Below, in pieces: positions 16,534-29,173 of a stretch of DNA of 64,000 nt. How positions within the stretch are numbered: position 1 is the stretch's first letter; the number at the start of each line of letters is the position of its first letter. A program made the translations under genes and the position numbers. The notes under the pieces are model-generated. The model saw nothing but the letters and a program-made list of their open reading frames with translations, ran no database searches and had not been told where the DNA came from. Source of the DNA: Pedobacter sp. BS3. GTDB lineage: Bacteria > Bacteroidota > Bacteroidia > Sphingobacteriales > Sphingobacteriaceae. The stretch is taken from assembly GCF_008274585.1 (NCBI RefSeq), contig NZ_VTRT01000002.1, forward strand, positions 620,001 to 684,000. Reading direction: 5' to 3'.

Positions 16534-17892
16534 ATGTTTTTACATTTTATCGCCATTGGCGGAAGCGCCATGCATAACCTCGCCATCGCTCTTAAGAAAA
16601 AAGGTTATACAATAACAGGCTCTGACGATGAAATTGTTGAACCTTCAGCATCGCGTTTAGCGAAATACGGCCTATTGCCTGATAAAATGGGCTGGGATGT
16701 AAATCGTATTCATCGGGGCCTGGATGGCGTTATTTTGGGTATGCATGCCAGGGTGGATAACCCGGAATTGTTAAAAGCGTTAGAGCTGGGTGTTAAAGTG
16801 TATTCGTACCCTGAATACATTTATGAACAGTCCAGGCAGAAAAAACGGGTGGTAATAGGCGGAAGCCACGGTAAAACTACCATTACGTCGATGGTTATGC
16901 ACGTGCTGCAGGCTAATGATCAGGATTTTGATTATCTGGTGGGAGCGCAGCTTGCCGGATTTGATACCATGGTGAAAATTACCGAACAGGCACCGGTAAT
17001 GATCATAGAAGGCGACGAATATCTGGCTTCGGCCATAGACAGGCGTCCGAAATTTCATTTATATCATGCAGATATTGGCGTGATCAGCGGTATTGCCTGG
17101 GATCATATCAACGTATTTCCAACGTTTGAAGATTATGAAAAACAGTTCAGCATCTTTATCGATACTATAACCGAAAATGGTACGCTGATCTATTGTAAAG
17201 AAGATGAGGAACTGGTTAAAGTTGTTGAAGAAAGCAAGAACAAGATAAGCAAAGTAGGTTATGGCGTGCCCGATTTTATAATAGATAATGGAAAAACTTA
17301 CCTGTTAAATGGTAGTGAACAGGTAAAGCTACAGGTATTCGGTAAACATAATTTGCTGAACATTAATGCTGCAAAACAGGTATGTGCCGGGCTGGGAATT
17401 ACCGGTAAACAATTTTACCAGGCCATACAATCTTTTAAGGGAGCGGCAAGGAGGCTGGAATTACTGGGCGAAAATCAGGACACTGCTGTCTATAAGGATT
17501 TTGCACATTCGCCATCTAAGCTCAAAGCTACGCTGACGGCCGTAAAAGAGCAATATCCCGGCAGGGAGTTAGTAGCTGTAATAGAATTACATACGTTTAG
17601 CAGCCTGAACGAAACATTTTTAAAAGAATATGCACACAGTATGGATAGCGCTGATGTTGCTATTGTGTACATAGATGACCACACTTTTGAACACAAAAAG
17701 CTTAAGCCGTATGATGAAAACACCGTAAAACAAGCGTTTGCTAACGATAGATTAAATTTTTTTAACAATATCAAAATATTGGAGCGGTTTTTGACAACTA
17801 TTAATCATAAAGGTAAAAACTTGCTTTTGATGAGTTCGGGAAGTTTTAGTGGTATGGACTTGAATAACTTAACTAAGGAAGTTTTAAATTAA
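16534..17892 (+). CDS. mpl: UDP-N-acetylmuramate--peptide ligase (Mpl-type Mur ligase)
   Basis: This 452-aa Mur ligase has the Mpl order: Rossmann-like N-terminus FIAIGGSAMHNLA, P-loop GGSHGKTT (109-116), IEGDEYLASAID, and ASKPS-like C-terminal DFAHSPSKLKAT. Mpl joins UDP-MurNAc to the recovered tripeptide L-Ala-gamma-D-Glu-meso-DAP and so recycles wall peptide. The N-terminal homology starts within three residues of the chosen ATG, which supports it even though the -7 element lies only 5 bp upstream. It is followed 35 bp later by the XRE regulator, probably in one transcript. MurC is the alternative, but the N-terminal motif fits Mpl better. Confidence 0.85.
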   Translation: MFLHFIAIGGSAMHNLAIALKKKGYTITGSDDEIVEPSASRLAKYGLLPDKMGWDVNRIHRGLDGVILGMHARVDNPELLKALELGVKVYSYPEYIYEQSRQKKRVVIGGSHGKTTITSMVMHVLQANDQDFDYLVGAQLAGFDTMVKITEQAPVMIIEGDEYLASAIDRRPKFHLYHADIGVISGIAWDHINVFPTFEDYEKQFSIFIDTITENGTLIYCKEDEELVKVVEESKNKISKVGYGVPDFIIDNGKTYLLNGSEQVKLQVFGKHNLLNINAAKQVCAGLGITGKQFYQAIQSFKGAARRLELLGENQDTAVYKDFAHSPSKLKATLTAVKEQYPGRELVAVIELHTFSSLNETFLKEYAHSMDSADVAIVYIDDHTFEHKKLKPYDENTVKQAFANDRLNFFNNIKILERFLTTINHKGKNLLLMSSGSFSGMDLNNLTKEVLN

Positions 17893-17927
17893 AATAATAT
17901 ACACTAAAAATAGAATAATAATTAATA

Positions 17928-18272
17928 ATGAAAACGTTAGGAAAAAAGATTCGTTTGCTGAGACATCAGAACGGTTGGAGCCAGGAAGACGTGGCAAAGA
18001 GATTGGAAATATCTATTCCCGCATTTTCTAAAATAGAAACAGGTATAACAGATGTGAACCTATCGCGTCTGGAGCAGATTGCTGCGTTATTCGAAATGAG
18101 CGTAGTACAACTGCTTACTTTTAATGATACCCAGGAGCAGGAAAAGTACATGTCAGAATTAGAAGAAATGACCAAGAAATTGCAGGAAAGAGAAGCCGAA
18201 GTTATTGATCTCCAGAAAAAGATCATCGAGCTGTTTGAAGAGATCAGAAGCAGCAAAAAATCTTCCACGTAA
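17928..18272 (+). CDS. XRE-family regulator with C-terminal coiled coil
   Basis: This 114-aa protein has a Cro/C1-type helix-turn-helix over about residues 5-60 (IRLLRHQNGWSQEDVAKRLEIS as two helices, then SKIETGITDVNLSRLEQIA). A charged helix from about 68 to 110 is predicted to be a coiled coil and should dimerise it. Small regulators of this form are common in Sphingobacteriaceae. Targets are unknown. It lies 35 bp after mpl and is followed by a short inverted-repeat element. Confidence 0.85.
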   Translation: MKTLGKKIRLLRHQNGWSQEDVAKRLEISIPAFSKIETGITDVNLSRLEQIAALFEMSVVQLLTFNDTQEQEKYMSELEEMTKKLQEREAEVIDLQKKIIELFEEIRSSKKSST

Positions 18273-18296
18273 TAAGTTCAACCGCATTCTAAGGAA

Positions 18297-18469
18297 GGTG
18301 TCTAAAAAGCTCCCGTCATCCCGATCCCGGGGTTTCGGAGTGGGATCTCCAACCAGAAGGGTTTGGCCGGAGATTTTGCTTCGCAGCTACTTCGTGGTCT
18401 CCTCTTCCCGATCCCGTACGTACAGAAGGGATCGTCGAAATGACAATGCCTTTTGACTTTTTAGACACC
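18297..18469. mobile_element. MITE-like element with 13-bp terminal inverted repeats
   Basis: Perfect terminal inverted repeats GGTGTCTAAAAAG (18297-18309) and its complement (18457-18469) bound a 173-bp non-coding segment. The interior has further inverted pieces (CGTCATCCCGATCCC against GGGATCGTCGAAATGAC; GGGATCTCC against GGAGAT). No transposase and no clear target duplication is seen. It fills the gap between the convergent XRE and GNAT-like genes. Its right end lies 2 bp from the stop codon of the latter. Confidence 0.75.
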
Positions 18470-18471
18470 CT

Positions 18472-19593
18472 TTAAAAGATCTTGCGCATGGTAACATGCT
18501 TTTTACCAAAAGTTGCGCCGGTGGCCTCATGAATAGCCAGCATTTTTTCATTAAAATCGCCAACCCACGATAGCTCAAGCTCATCGTAACGGTTTAATGG
18601 CAGTACGTACTCCTTGAGCTTAATAAACATTGCCGACTCCAACCCGTGGCGTTGATAAGCCTGTTTGGTACCCATTACAATAGCCCGCATCCGCGATATT
18701 TTCTTATAGCGCCGGTAGTATAAAAACTTCAGCTTTTCAATAAATCCTAACTTGCCCTTTAACGGTTTAATGATCTGGTTGGCATCAGGCAGGATCAGGA
18801 TGAAAGAAGCCGGCTCACCATTCACGTATGCAAACCAGATCAGGTTTTCATCCATAATGATCTTCATTTTATTGAAGCTCTCCAGTATGGTGTTTTGATT
18901 GATAGGTACAAAATTGGGAAAATCTTTCCACGCATCGTTGTAGATTTCCATAAAGTCTGCAGCAAACTTTTCAAACCGTTGGGTATCCAAATGCTCGAAA
19001 GTATAGCCCGGCTTTTTCATTACCCATTCTGCAATCCTGGTAAACCGTTCCGGAAAGGGCTTATGGACACTTAAATGATTGGTTATTTGCTCGTACAGTG
19101 TTTTAAAACCATAACAGGAAAAGAGCTGGTAATAATAAGGTGCATTATAATTCATGCCAAATGAAGGCGGAGTGAATCCGTCAACCAATAACCCCCAAAA
19201 AGTATCGTTCTCACCAAAATTAATAGGCCCATCCATGGCCTTCATACCTTTATTTTGCAGCCAGTTTTTAGCCGTATCAAATAGCAGGTTGGCTGCCTGC
19301 TGATCATCAATACATTCAAAAAAACCAATACCGCCGGTCGGCTGCTCAAATGTGTAAGCCTTTTCGTAGTTAATAAAAGCAGCTATACGACCGATGAGCT
19401 TGCCGCGGTTGTCGCGTAATATCCAGCGGGTTACCGTGCCATGCCTGTGAAAATTGTTTTTTTGAGGGTCAAACACCGCCTCGGTGTCGCTATCCAGCGG
19501 ACACACCCAAGCGTCATCATGCTTGTATAAGATCCTCGGCAGATTCAGAAAATCTTTCCGGTCTTTTTTTGTTATAACCTCGCTGATGATCAT
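18472..19593 (-). CDS. GNAT-fold acyltransferase-like protein
   Basis: This 373-aa protein belongs to the large Bacteroidetes group annotated as GNAT-like. The N-terminal part has GRIAAFINYE and GGIGFFEC, resembling the GNAT beta4/beta5 region. The C-terminal part has AIVMGTKQAYQRHGLESAMFIKL, the acyl-CoA pyrophosphate loop of a second GNAT lobe. The middle binds the unknown substrate. ATG at 19591-19593 is chosen because the longer start (19638) falls inside the terminator of the upstream gene. The acceptor is unknown. Confidence 0.7.
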   Translation of the reverse strand: MIISEVITKKDRKDFLNLPRILYKHDDAWVCPLDSDTEAVFDPQKNNFHRHGTVTRWILRDNRGKLIGRIAAFINYEKAYTFEQPTGGIGFFECIDDQQAANLLFDTAKNWLQNKGMKAMDGPINFGENDTFWGLLVDGFTPPSFGMNYNAPYYYQLFSCYGFKTLYEQITNHLSVHKPFPERFTRIAEWVMKKPGYTFEHLDTQRFEKFAADFMEIYNDAWKDFPNFVPINQNTILESFNKMKIIMDENLIWFAYVNGEPASFILILPDANQIIKPLKGKLGFIEKLKFLYYRRYKKISRMRAIVMGTKQAYQRHGLESAMFIKLKEYVLPLNRYDELELSWVGDFNEKMLAIHEATGATFGKKHVTMRKIF

Positions 19594-19612
19594 AGCTCTA
19601 AATTCCCGGCTA

Positions 19613-19648
19613 AAATAAAAAAAGCATCCGGTATACACTGAATGCTTT
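19613..19648 (-). terminator. Rho-independent terminator of the acidic 66-aa gene
   Basis: Arms AAAGCAT and ATGCTTT (19621-19648) with a 14-nt loop are followed on the minus strand by a T-rich stretch. Confidence 0.75.
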
Positions 19649-19669
19649 ACATTATGTTAAGATTTTCTA

Positions 19670-19870
19670 TTAAAAATCATCGTCGTCGTCAAAGTCGTCA
19701 CTAAAATCTTCGAATCCCATATCTTCCATGGGAACATCCAGATCGTCATCATCGTCATCATCCAGGAACCGGTTTTTAGCTTTTGGATCTGCTTTTCCCG
19801 GATTGGCTTTAGAGGCAGGTAATACCTTTTTACTTGAAGTCTTCTTGTCGGTCTTTTTGGGCGTTTTCAT
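19670..19870 (-). CDS. Small bipartite protein: basic head, poly-Asp tail
   Basis: The 66-aa product has a Lys/Thr/Ser-rich first half (MKTPKKTDKKTSSKK...) and a second half that is mostly Asp (a run of seven, then two more clusters to the C-terminus). It is likely disordered, and no fold or family is recognised. ATG at 19868-19870 is chosen over an upstream one because a near-consensus promoter sits just 5 bp before it and would lie inside the longer reading frame. It is a monocistronic unit with its own terminator. Acidic-tail proteins of this kind can act as metal or basic-protein binders, but nothing here shows that. Confidence 0.7.
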   Translation of the reverse strand: MKTPKKTDKKTSSKKVLPASKANPGKADPKAKNRFLDDDDDDDLDVPMEDMGFEDFSDDFDDDDDF

Positions 19871-19875
19871 GAAAT

Positions 19876-19906
19876 CAAATTTATTCAATATTCTTTCATA
19901 CTTCAA
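19876..19906 (-). promoter_or_regulatory. Promoter of the 66-aa gene, leaderless geometry
   Basis: On the minus strand TTG (19906-19904), a 20-bp spacer and TAAATTTG (19883-19876) are followed by the ATG after 5 bp. Confidence 0.7.
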
Positions 19907-20030
19907 TATAAAAATACACAAGTTTTTATATTCCGTAATGAATTACTTAAAATAATTTTAAACTGCTTTTAATAAAGCAGCCGCCAAAAATAGTATAAAA
20001 GCAGTTTTTACAAAACGGATAAAGAAAAAA

Positions 20031-20591
20031 TTATTCGGCCGATTGCCCTATTTCATTATCAACCTGCTCAATGTCTTTAAGCTGAGGTAATTGTGCCGTT
20101 GAGTTAATGCCAAAGTAATCCATAAATAGCGGACTTGTTCCGTACAAAATGGGTTTGCCGATGGTTTCGGCTTTACCGGTAATGATAATTAATTCCTTTT
20201 CAAGGAGCTTTTGAATAGAATAATCGCAGTTTACGCCACGTATCTGTTCAATTTCAAGCTTAGTTATGGGTTGCCTGTAGGCAATGATGGCCAGGGTTTC
20301 CAGCGCTGCCTGGCTCAGCTTCTTTTTAGTACGGTGCGCCTGTAGCTGGTTAATGGTTGCGTGATATTCGGGTTTAGACAAAAACTGGTAGCCGTTATTG
20401 ATTTTAACGAGGGCCATTACCTGGTCTGGGTTTTGGTATTTGGCTGTTATGGCTTCAATGCAGGTGTTTACCTCGTGCACCGAAATATCCCTTTCATAAA
20501 TGGCTGATAATATCTCGCAAAGTTCCAGCAGGCTGATACTTTGTTCTGAAGCAAATATAAGCGCTTCTATTTGCAGTGATAATTCCTCCAC
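20031..20591 (-). CDS. scpB: Segregation and condensation protein B
   Basis: This 186-aa protein matches ScpB, two winged-helix domains that bind ScpA and the SMC condensin to compact and segregate chromosomes. The N-terminal LQIEALIFASEQSISLLEL and central LSQAALETLAIIAYRQPITKLEIEQIRGVNCDY (read in two blocks) are the family hallmarks. The start is GTG (20589-20591), since no ATG occurs near the homologous N-terminus. The 217 bp upstream up to the divIC-like gene show no feature. scpA is not adjacent. Confidence 0.92.
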   Translation of the reverse strand: MEELSLQIEALIFASEQSISLLELCEILSAIYERDISVHEVNTCIEAITAKYQNPDQVMALVKINNGYQFLSKPEYHATINQLQAHRTKKKLSQAALETLAIIAYRQPITKLEIEQIRGVNCDYSIQKLLEKELIIITGKAETIGKPILYGTSPLFMDYFGINSTAQLPQLKDIEQVDNEIGQSAE

Positions 20592-20808
20592 GTGTCAGAG
20601 CATATTTAAATTTTGAAAATAGATATTGAACGAATGCAATAATTTCGAACATAGCCTGTATCCGCCGGCAATTTAAAAAGAAATTTTAAAAGAGAAGCGT
20701 GAATCTGTTTGGGTAATTCCATTCCCGTTTTCCGATAGCTTTCGGCACTCAACAGCTTACCGAAACCCATTTCAAAAAACTTTCACTTTTAATTAATAGT
20801 GCTCTACC

Positions 20809-21111
20809 CTATCGCTCCTTACTTTTCGCCGGGACAATGATATAAACATCTTCATTGTCTTTTTTCATGTGGTATTTTTCGCGGGCAAATTTTTCGAGCT
20901 GTTCGCGGTTAGTGGTCAGTTCGTCAAGGTCTTGCTTTACTTTCTCTATCTGCTGGGTATAAAACTCCTTTTCTTCTTCGAGCTTATTGAGTTGGGTTCT
21001 GTATTCGTACTGCGACATGAGGTCGTTACGGTCGAAAAACAGCATCCAAACCACAAAGGCTACAGCCGAGATCAGGTATTTATTACGAATAAGATGAACA
21101 AAGCGTGCCAT
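20809..21111 (-). CDS. Septum formation initiator family protein (DivIC/FtsB-like)
   Basis: This 100-aa protein has a short cytoplasmic N-terminus, one membrane helix (about residues 9-26, YLISAVAFVVWMLFF) and a periplasmic coiled coil to about residue 75 (LNKLEEEKEFYTQQIEKV). That is the FtsB/DivIC layout, a divisome protein that bridges FtsL and FtsQ. ATG at 21109-21111 is preferred, because an upstream start would lie in the eno terminator. It lies 105 bp after eno, the usual neighbour of ftsB in many bacteria. Confidence 0.85.
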   Translation of the reverse strand: MARFVHLIRNKYLISAVAFVVWMLFFDRNDLMSQYEYRTQLNKLEEEKEFYTQQIEKVKQDLDELTTNREQLEKFAREKYHMKKDNEDVYIIVPAKSKER

Positions 21112-21124
21112 TACATCAAAGGTA

Positions 21125-21166
21125 AATAAAAAACATCCGAAGATTTGAATACTCCGGATGTTTTGC
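21125..21166 (-). terminator. Rho-independent terminator of eno
   Basis: Arms AAAACATCCG and CGGATGTTTT flank a 14-nt loop, followed on the minus strand by TTTTTT-like bases. It separates eno from the divIC-like gene. Confidence 0.75.
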
Positions 21167-21215
21167 AAGTTTTTTTATCCACTTATTCACAGCATATCAT
21201 GCCGCAAATGCAGGA

Positions 21216-22580
<1,365 letters not shown>

Positions 22581-22597
22581 CTAAGTTTAAAATCGCC

Positions 22598-22627
22598 CAA
22601 AATTAATATTTTGCGCCGAATACCAAA
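22598..22627 (-). promoter_or_regulatory. Promoter of eno
   Basis: On the minus strand TTTG (22627-22624), 18 bp and TAATTTTG (22605-22598) form a full Bacteroidetes promoter. The leader is about 80 nt. Confidence 0.7.
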
Positions 22628-22669
22628 AAAATATTAGGCGAATAGTTCAAATAAAGAGGCGGAGGGCTT

Positions 22670-22861
22670 TGAGGGTAGAAGGTGGAAGGTAGAAGGTTAT
22701 ACGTTTTAGGTTTTAGAGGCTTATGGTTCATAGTTTATGGCATATAGTCCGGAAGTCGGGAAAGTCCGAGAGTCGGGAAGAGAGGAAAGAACAAAGAAAC
22801 AAAAAAGATGGAAGGCAGAAGGTTTAAGGCGGAAGGCTCAATACGCAATACACAATACCAG
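22670..22861. repeat. Long mosaic heptad array (about 27 units)
   Basis: This is the longest array. In one continuous 7-bp register it passes through AGGTAGA/AGGTGGA, TTATGGT/TCATAGT, AGTCGGG-like, GGAAAGA/ACAAAGA, AAGGCAG/AAGGTTT and AATACGC/AATACAC words. The words change but the phase largely does not. It fills the eno-DUF2490 gap. Confidence 0.8.
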
Positions 22862-22873
22862 CTTGAAAGGCTA

Positions 22874-23599
22874 TCAATCTACCGTTGCAGGCATGCGTTC
22901 CTGGTTGTCATCCCTGTCAAGGGTATAAATTAAAGTGACTACTAAATTATTTTTACTGCCCGACGATGCCGTTGTATAATTGTACTGGTTTACCCAACCG
23001 AGCTGTGCCCCGATGTTTTTTGTAAACTGGTAGCCCATACCGGCCATAAGCCTGTTGCGCTCAAAATGTGGTGCACGATTGTTTAAAAACACTTCGTCGT
23101 ATAATGAAATATAGGCTGTATTAGGCTCTACCTTAGGTTTATTTAGCGGGATAGCCATACTTAAACGGTAACGGAACCTGTTGCGATAACCGCTGCTTAA
23201 CCAGCGCTGTTCTGCCCGGTAGCGATGCTCAAACTTCAAACGATCCAGATATTGGTTAATGACCAGTTGCTCCCACAACCTTGTTTCTTTAGTCAGCGGA
23301 CCGGCACCCAGGTTATCGGCATCGTATGTTATATAACGGCCGGCTCCCAATAATCCTGTAAAATTTTTACTGATGCTATAACTTACACCTGCTTTGTACT
23401 CGTAATACTGGAACCGGCTGAATACAGCATCGGTGCGTAACTGCGCTTCGGCGTAGCCACCCCATTTATGTGCTGTTGTTGAGGGTAATTGAACGGTCAG
23501 TATGCTCCAACTGCCCCACTGGTGATCTGTTTGAGCTAAACCAAATTTACAGCTAACGGTGCAAAATAAAAGGAGTAGTAATGAACGGTAGTGATACAT
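22874..23599 (-). CDS. DUF2490 outer-membrane beta-barrel protein
   Basis: This 241-aa protein has a signal peptide (MYHYRSLLLLLFCTVSCKFGLAQ) and then repeated amphipathic strands with aromatic residues, as in DUF2490 barrels (GSWSILTVQLP, FQYYEYKAGVSYSI, YRYRLSMAIPL). The C-terminal strand NNLVVTLIYTLDR fits insertion by the BAM machinery. ATG at 23597-23599 is chosen for the signal peptide; a longer frame would overlap the radical SAM gene. The role is unknown, probably a small porin-like barrel. The start is 17 bp after the stop of the upstream gene, so co-transcription is likely. Confidence 0.8.
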   Translation of the reverse strand: MYHYRSLLLLLFCTVSCKFGLAQTDHQWGSWSILTVQLPSTTAHKWGGYAEAQLRTDAVFSRFQYYEYKAGVSYSISKNFTGLLGAGRYITYDADNLGAGPLTKETRLWEQLVINQYLDRLKFEHRYRAEQRWLSSGYRNRFRYRLSMAIPLNKPKVEPNTAYISLYDEVFLNNRAPHFERNRLMAGMGYQFTKNIGAQLGWVNQYNYTTASSGSKNNLVVTLIYTLDRDDNQERMPATVD

Positions 23600-23615
23600 C
23601 AAAAAGGTTTTACGG

Positions 23616-24569
23616 TTAAACAAGCGTAGTGTATGCAGCACCCTGACGTACGCCGCGGCGCTCCAGTTCTTTATCAATATAGGTTTGAATTTCGGCTTTT
23701 TTCATGCCCCAGTTGGGCGCTATCAGCAGATCATAATCAGCCAGTCCGAACAGTCGCTGGATAATAATATCAGGCCGAAGCAAAGGGATAAATTCGGCAA
23801 GAAAGTCGGTATATTCTTCAATTGAGAATACCTTAAAGGGTTGCTTTTTGTATTTCGCACCCATAATAGAGCCTTCCACAATATGCAGATGATGCAGCTT
23901 GACAAATTTTATTTGTTCAAAGCGGTTAATTTCATCGGCATACTTCAGCATCATTTCGCGTGTTTCCCAGGGGAAACCGAAGATGGTATGTACGCAAATA
24001 TCGAGCCTGGAATTTTTAACGAGGCTCAGCGCTGTTTCAAGCTCTTCGTGCGTGCAACCGCGATTGATCTGCTGTAAGGTTTCATTATAGATGGATTCCA
24101 TACCCATTTCCAGGTCTACGTCAAAACGACCGGCATAGCTTTCAAGTAAAGCGATCTTTTCCGCATCGATACAATCGGGACGGGTTCCTACCGAAAGGCC
24201 TACGATATTTTCAGTATTGATGGTCAGGGCCTCGTCGTACATCATTTTAAGGTAATGCACGGGAGCATACGTGTTGGTATTGGGCTGGAAATAGATAATG
24301 AATTTTTCGGCGGCATAACCTTTTACAGCCCGCTCCATACCGCGTTCTATCTGCTCTTTGATGGATGGCGTGCTGCGGGATAATTCCGGCGTAAATGAAT
24401 CTACGTTACAATAGGTACATCCGCCATAGCCTTTACTTCCATCACGGTTCGGACAGGTGAAACCTCCGTCAACAATAATTTTGAACACGCGTTTACCATC
24501 GTATTTTTTACGCAGGTAAGCGCCGTAATAATTGTATGTTTTGTGTCCAAAATCTACAGGAGTTCCCAA
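23616..24569 (-). CDS. TIGR01212-type radical SAM protein (YhcC-like)
   Basis: This 317-aa protein opens with an extended cysteine motif: C39, C51 and C54 in TCPNRDGSKGYGGCTYC, the family variant of the CxxxCxxC 4Fe-4S site. Then come YFQPNTNTYAP, VGLSVGTRPDCI and DLEMGMESI, typical of YhcC/Elp3-like radical SAM enzymes. The reaction is not established. The family is widely conserved and thought to act on RNA or a small molecule. It is upstream of, and probably co-transcribed with, the DUF2490 gene, though no functional link is apparent. Confidence 0.88.
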   Translation of the reverse strand: MGTPVDFGHKTYNYYGAYLRKKYDGKRVFKIIVDGGFTCPNRDGSKGYGGCTYCNVDSFTPELSRSTPSIKEQIERGMERAVKGYAAEKFIIYFQPNTNTYAPVHYLKMMYDEALTINTENIVGLSVGTRPDCIDAEKIALLESYAGRFDVDLEMGMESIYNETLQQINRGCTHEELETALSLVKNSRLDICVHTIFGFPWETREMMLKYADEINRFEQIKFVKLHHLHIVEGSIMGAKYKKQPFKVFSIEEYTDFLAEFIPLLRPDIIIQRLFGLADYDLLIAPNWGMKKAEIQTYIDKELERRGVRQGAAYTTLV

Positions 24570-24578
24570 GTCTTATAC

Positions 24579-24619
24579 AAGTTGAAAGTCTAAAGTTGAG
24601 AGTTGAAAGTCAAAATACA
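24579..24619. repeat. Heptad array (GTTGAAA/GTCTAAA words)
   Basis: Five 7-bp units GTTGAAA, GTCTAAA, GTTGAGA, GTTGAAA and GTCAAAA lie just upstream of the YhcC-like start. Confidence 0.75.
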
Positions 24620-24663
24620 ATCAACCAATAAATAACTTTTATATACCGTCCGGGCAGTTAATC

Positions 24664-25653
24664 TTAACCGGCTATCCAACTGAATTTGTATTCGAGCGAC
24701 GGGTCTTTCATGCGCTCGGCTACACGAAGCAACCTTGCCGGTAACGACACCACATAGTCGCGGGCTTTCTCGCCGGCAGCATTCAGATCTTTTATGCTTT
24801 CTATCTGCCATTCCACGATCAGCTGTTTCAGAATATCCACATAATCAACTGCTGTATAAACACCCAAACGCTGGGCAGCATCGGTAAAATGACCAAAGGT
24901 TTGCCCGATATTGAGGCCAACCTCACGCAGAAAATGTGCCGGCATTACAATTTTTTTACGCATCATATCTTCAAACGCCAGCATGGCTTCGCTGGGATCA
25001 ACAGTAAAGATATTCCTAATAAAATCAATATATGCTTTAGCATGACGGGCTTCATCTGACGCAATGACACCGCACATTTTTGAAAGCAGCGAGTCGCCAT
25101 CTTTTTTAGCTAACGAGGCCACCCGGCGGTGTGAGATATTGGTGGCCAACTCCTGGAAAGAGGTGTAAATAAAATTGCGGTATGGATCGGCGCCTGTGCC
25201 GATATCAAAACCATCGGCAATAAGGTATTGGGTAGACATTTCCATCTGACGCATATTTACCCGTCCCGAAAGGTACAGGTATTTATTCAGCAGGTCACCG
25301 TGCCGGTTTTCTTCGGCAGTCCAGTTTCTAACCCACTTCATCCATCCGCCGGATTCCTCTTTAGAAACATCGTCTACCATGGTTAACCATGATTCATAAG
25401 TTGGCAAGGCTTCTTCGGTAATAGTATCACCGATCAACACAGCTACCAGATCATACGACAGTCCTTTGGATTTTTCCTGCAATTCTTTTACCTCACTGAA
25501 AAAATCTTCCCGTGTTGAATCTGGTAAGAAATCGGCAGGCTGCCAGATTGTAGCGATGGGCTTCAAATACTCGTCCATTTTTTCAAGCATATATTTCTCA
25601 ATATGCTTCATTACTTCTCGCCTTGATCCAAATCGAATGTCCATATTTTCCAT
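24664..25653 (-). CDS. Acyl-ACP desaturase (soluble di-iron)
   Basis: This 329-aa protein of the fatty-acid desaturase type 2 family introduces a double bond into acyl-ACP, using a di-iron centre and ferredoxin. The metal-ligand motifs are EENRHGD (114-120) and DEARHAK (200-206), spaced as in the plant stearoyl-ACP desaturase group. ATG at 25651-25653 is chosen because a -7 element lies 7 bp upstream of it and inside the longer frame. It should alter membrane fluidity. Chain position is unknown. It stands alone after the beta-galactosidase terminator. Confidence 0.88.
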   Translation of the reverse strand: MENMDIRFGSRREVMKHIEKYMLEKMDEYLKPIATIWQPADFLPDSTREDFFSEVKELQEKSKGLSYDLVAVLIGDTITEEALPTYESWLTMVDDVSKEESGGWMKWVRNWTAEENRHGDLLNKYLYLSGRVNMRQMEMSTQYLIADGFDIGTGADPYRNFIYTSFQELATNISHRRVASLAKKDGDSLLSKMCGVIASDEARHAKAYIDFIRNIFTVDPSEAMLAFEDMMRKKIVMPAHFLREVGLNIGQTFGHFTDAAQRLGVYTAVDYVDILKQLIVEWQIESIKDLNAAGEKARDYVVSLPARLLRVAERMKDPSLEYKFSWIAG

Positions 25654-25660
25654 TAAACTG

Positions 25661-25668
25661 CAAATATA
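25661..25668 (-). promoter_or_regulatory. Predicted -7 element (TATATTTG) of the desaturase, leaderless geometry
   Basis: TATATTTG ends 7 bp before the ATG at 25653, so the transcript would have hardly any leader. A weak TTAG sits near the -33 position. Confidence 0.55.
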
Positions 25669-25708
25669 CACAATTCAATGTGTACTAAGTTTTTAAAAAT
25701 AAAATGCT

Positions 25709-25748
25709 GTTTAAGTTAAGAGTCTAAAGTTAAAAGTGGGAAGTTAAG
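25709..25748. repeat. Heptad array (GTTAAGA/GTCTAAA words)
   Basis: Units GTTAAGA, GTCTAAA, GTTAAAA, GTGGGAA and GTTAAGC share words with 24579-24619, 1 kb away across the desaturase gene. Confidence 0.7.
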
Positions 25749-25865
25749 CAATGCAAAATCCCCCCGGGGAATTCGGGGTTCGGAATTAAAAATCAAAAAT
25801 TGAAACGGGCAATGGCTTAGCATTAGCAAAATCATTCTGTTGCGCCTTTTACCGGTAACTTATAA

Positions 25866-25901
25866 CAAAATATCCGAAGGTCTTTGCTAAGGGCCTTCGG
25901 A
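25866..25901 (-). terminator. Terminator of the beta-galactosidase gene
   Basis: Arms TCCGAAGG and CCTTCGGA (25873-25901) around a 13-nt loop are followed on the minus strand by a short T-rich tract. Confidence 0.65.
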
Positions 25902-25933
25902 CATGAAACTATTTAAAACTTTACCTGGTTTTA

Positions 25934-29071
<3,138 letters not shown>

Positions 29072-29173
29072 TTAAATTTAGGTTGCATTATAGTTCCCGA
29101 CAAGTTTACTATTTCTTTTGCAATTTTCCGATATGTTTTGTAATGTTATTTTTAACGTGAGTTCGGGTTAAGG

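Noticed and set aside
22737-22928. 63-aa Lys/Arg-rich open frame
   Set aside because: Its composition comes from the heptad array and it runs into the 3' end of the DUF2490 gene on the other strand.
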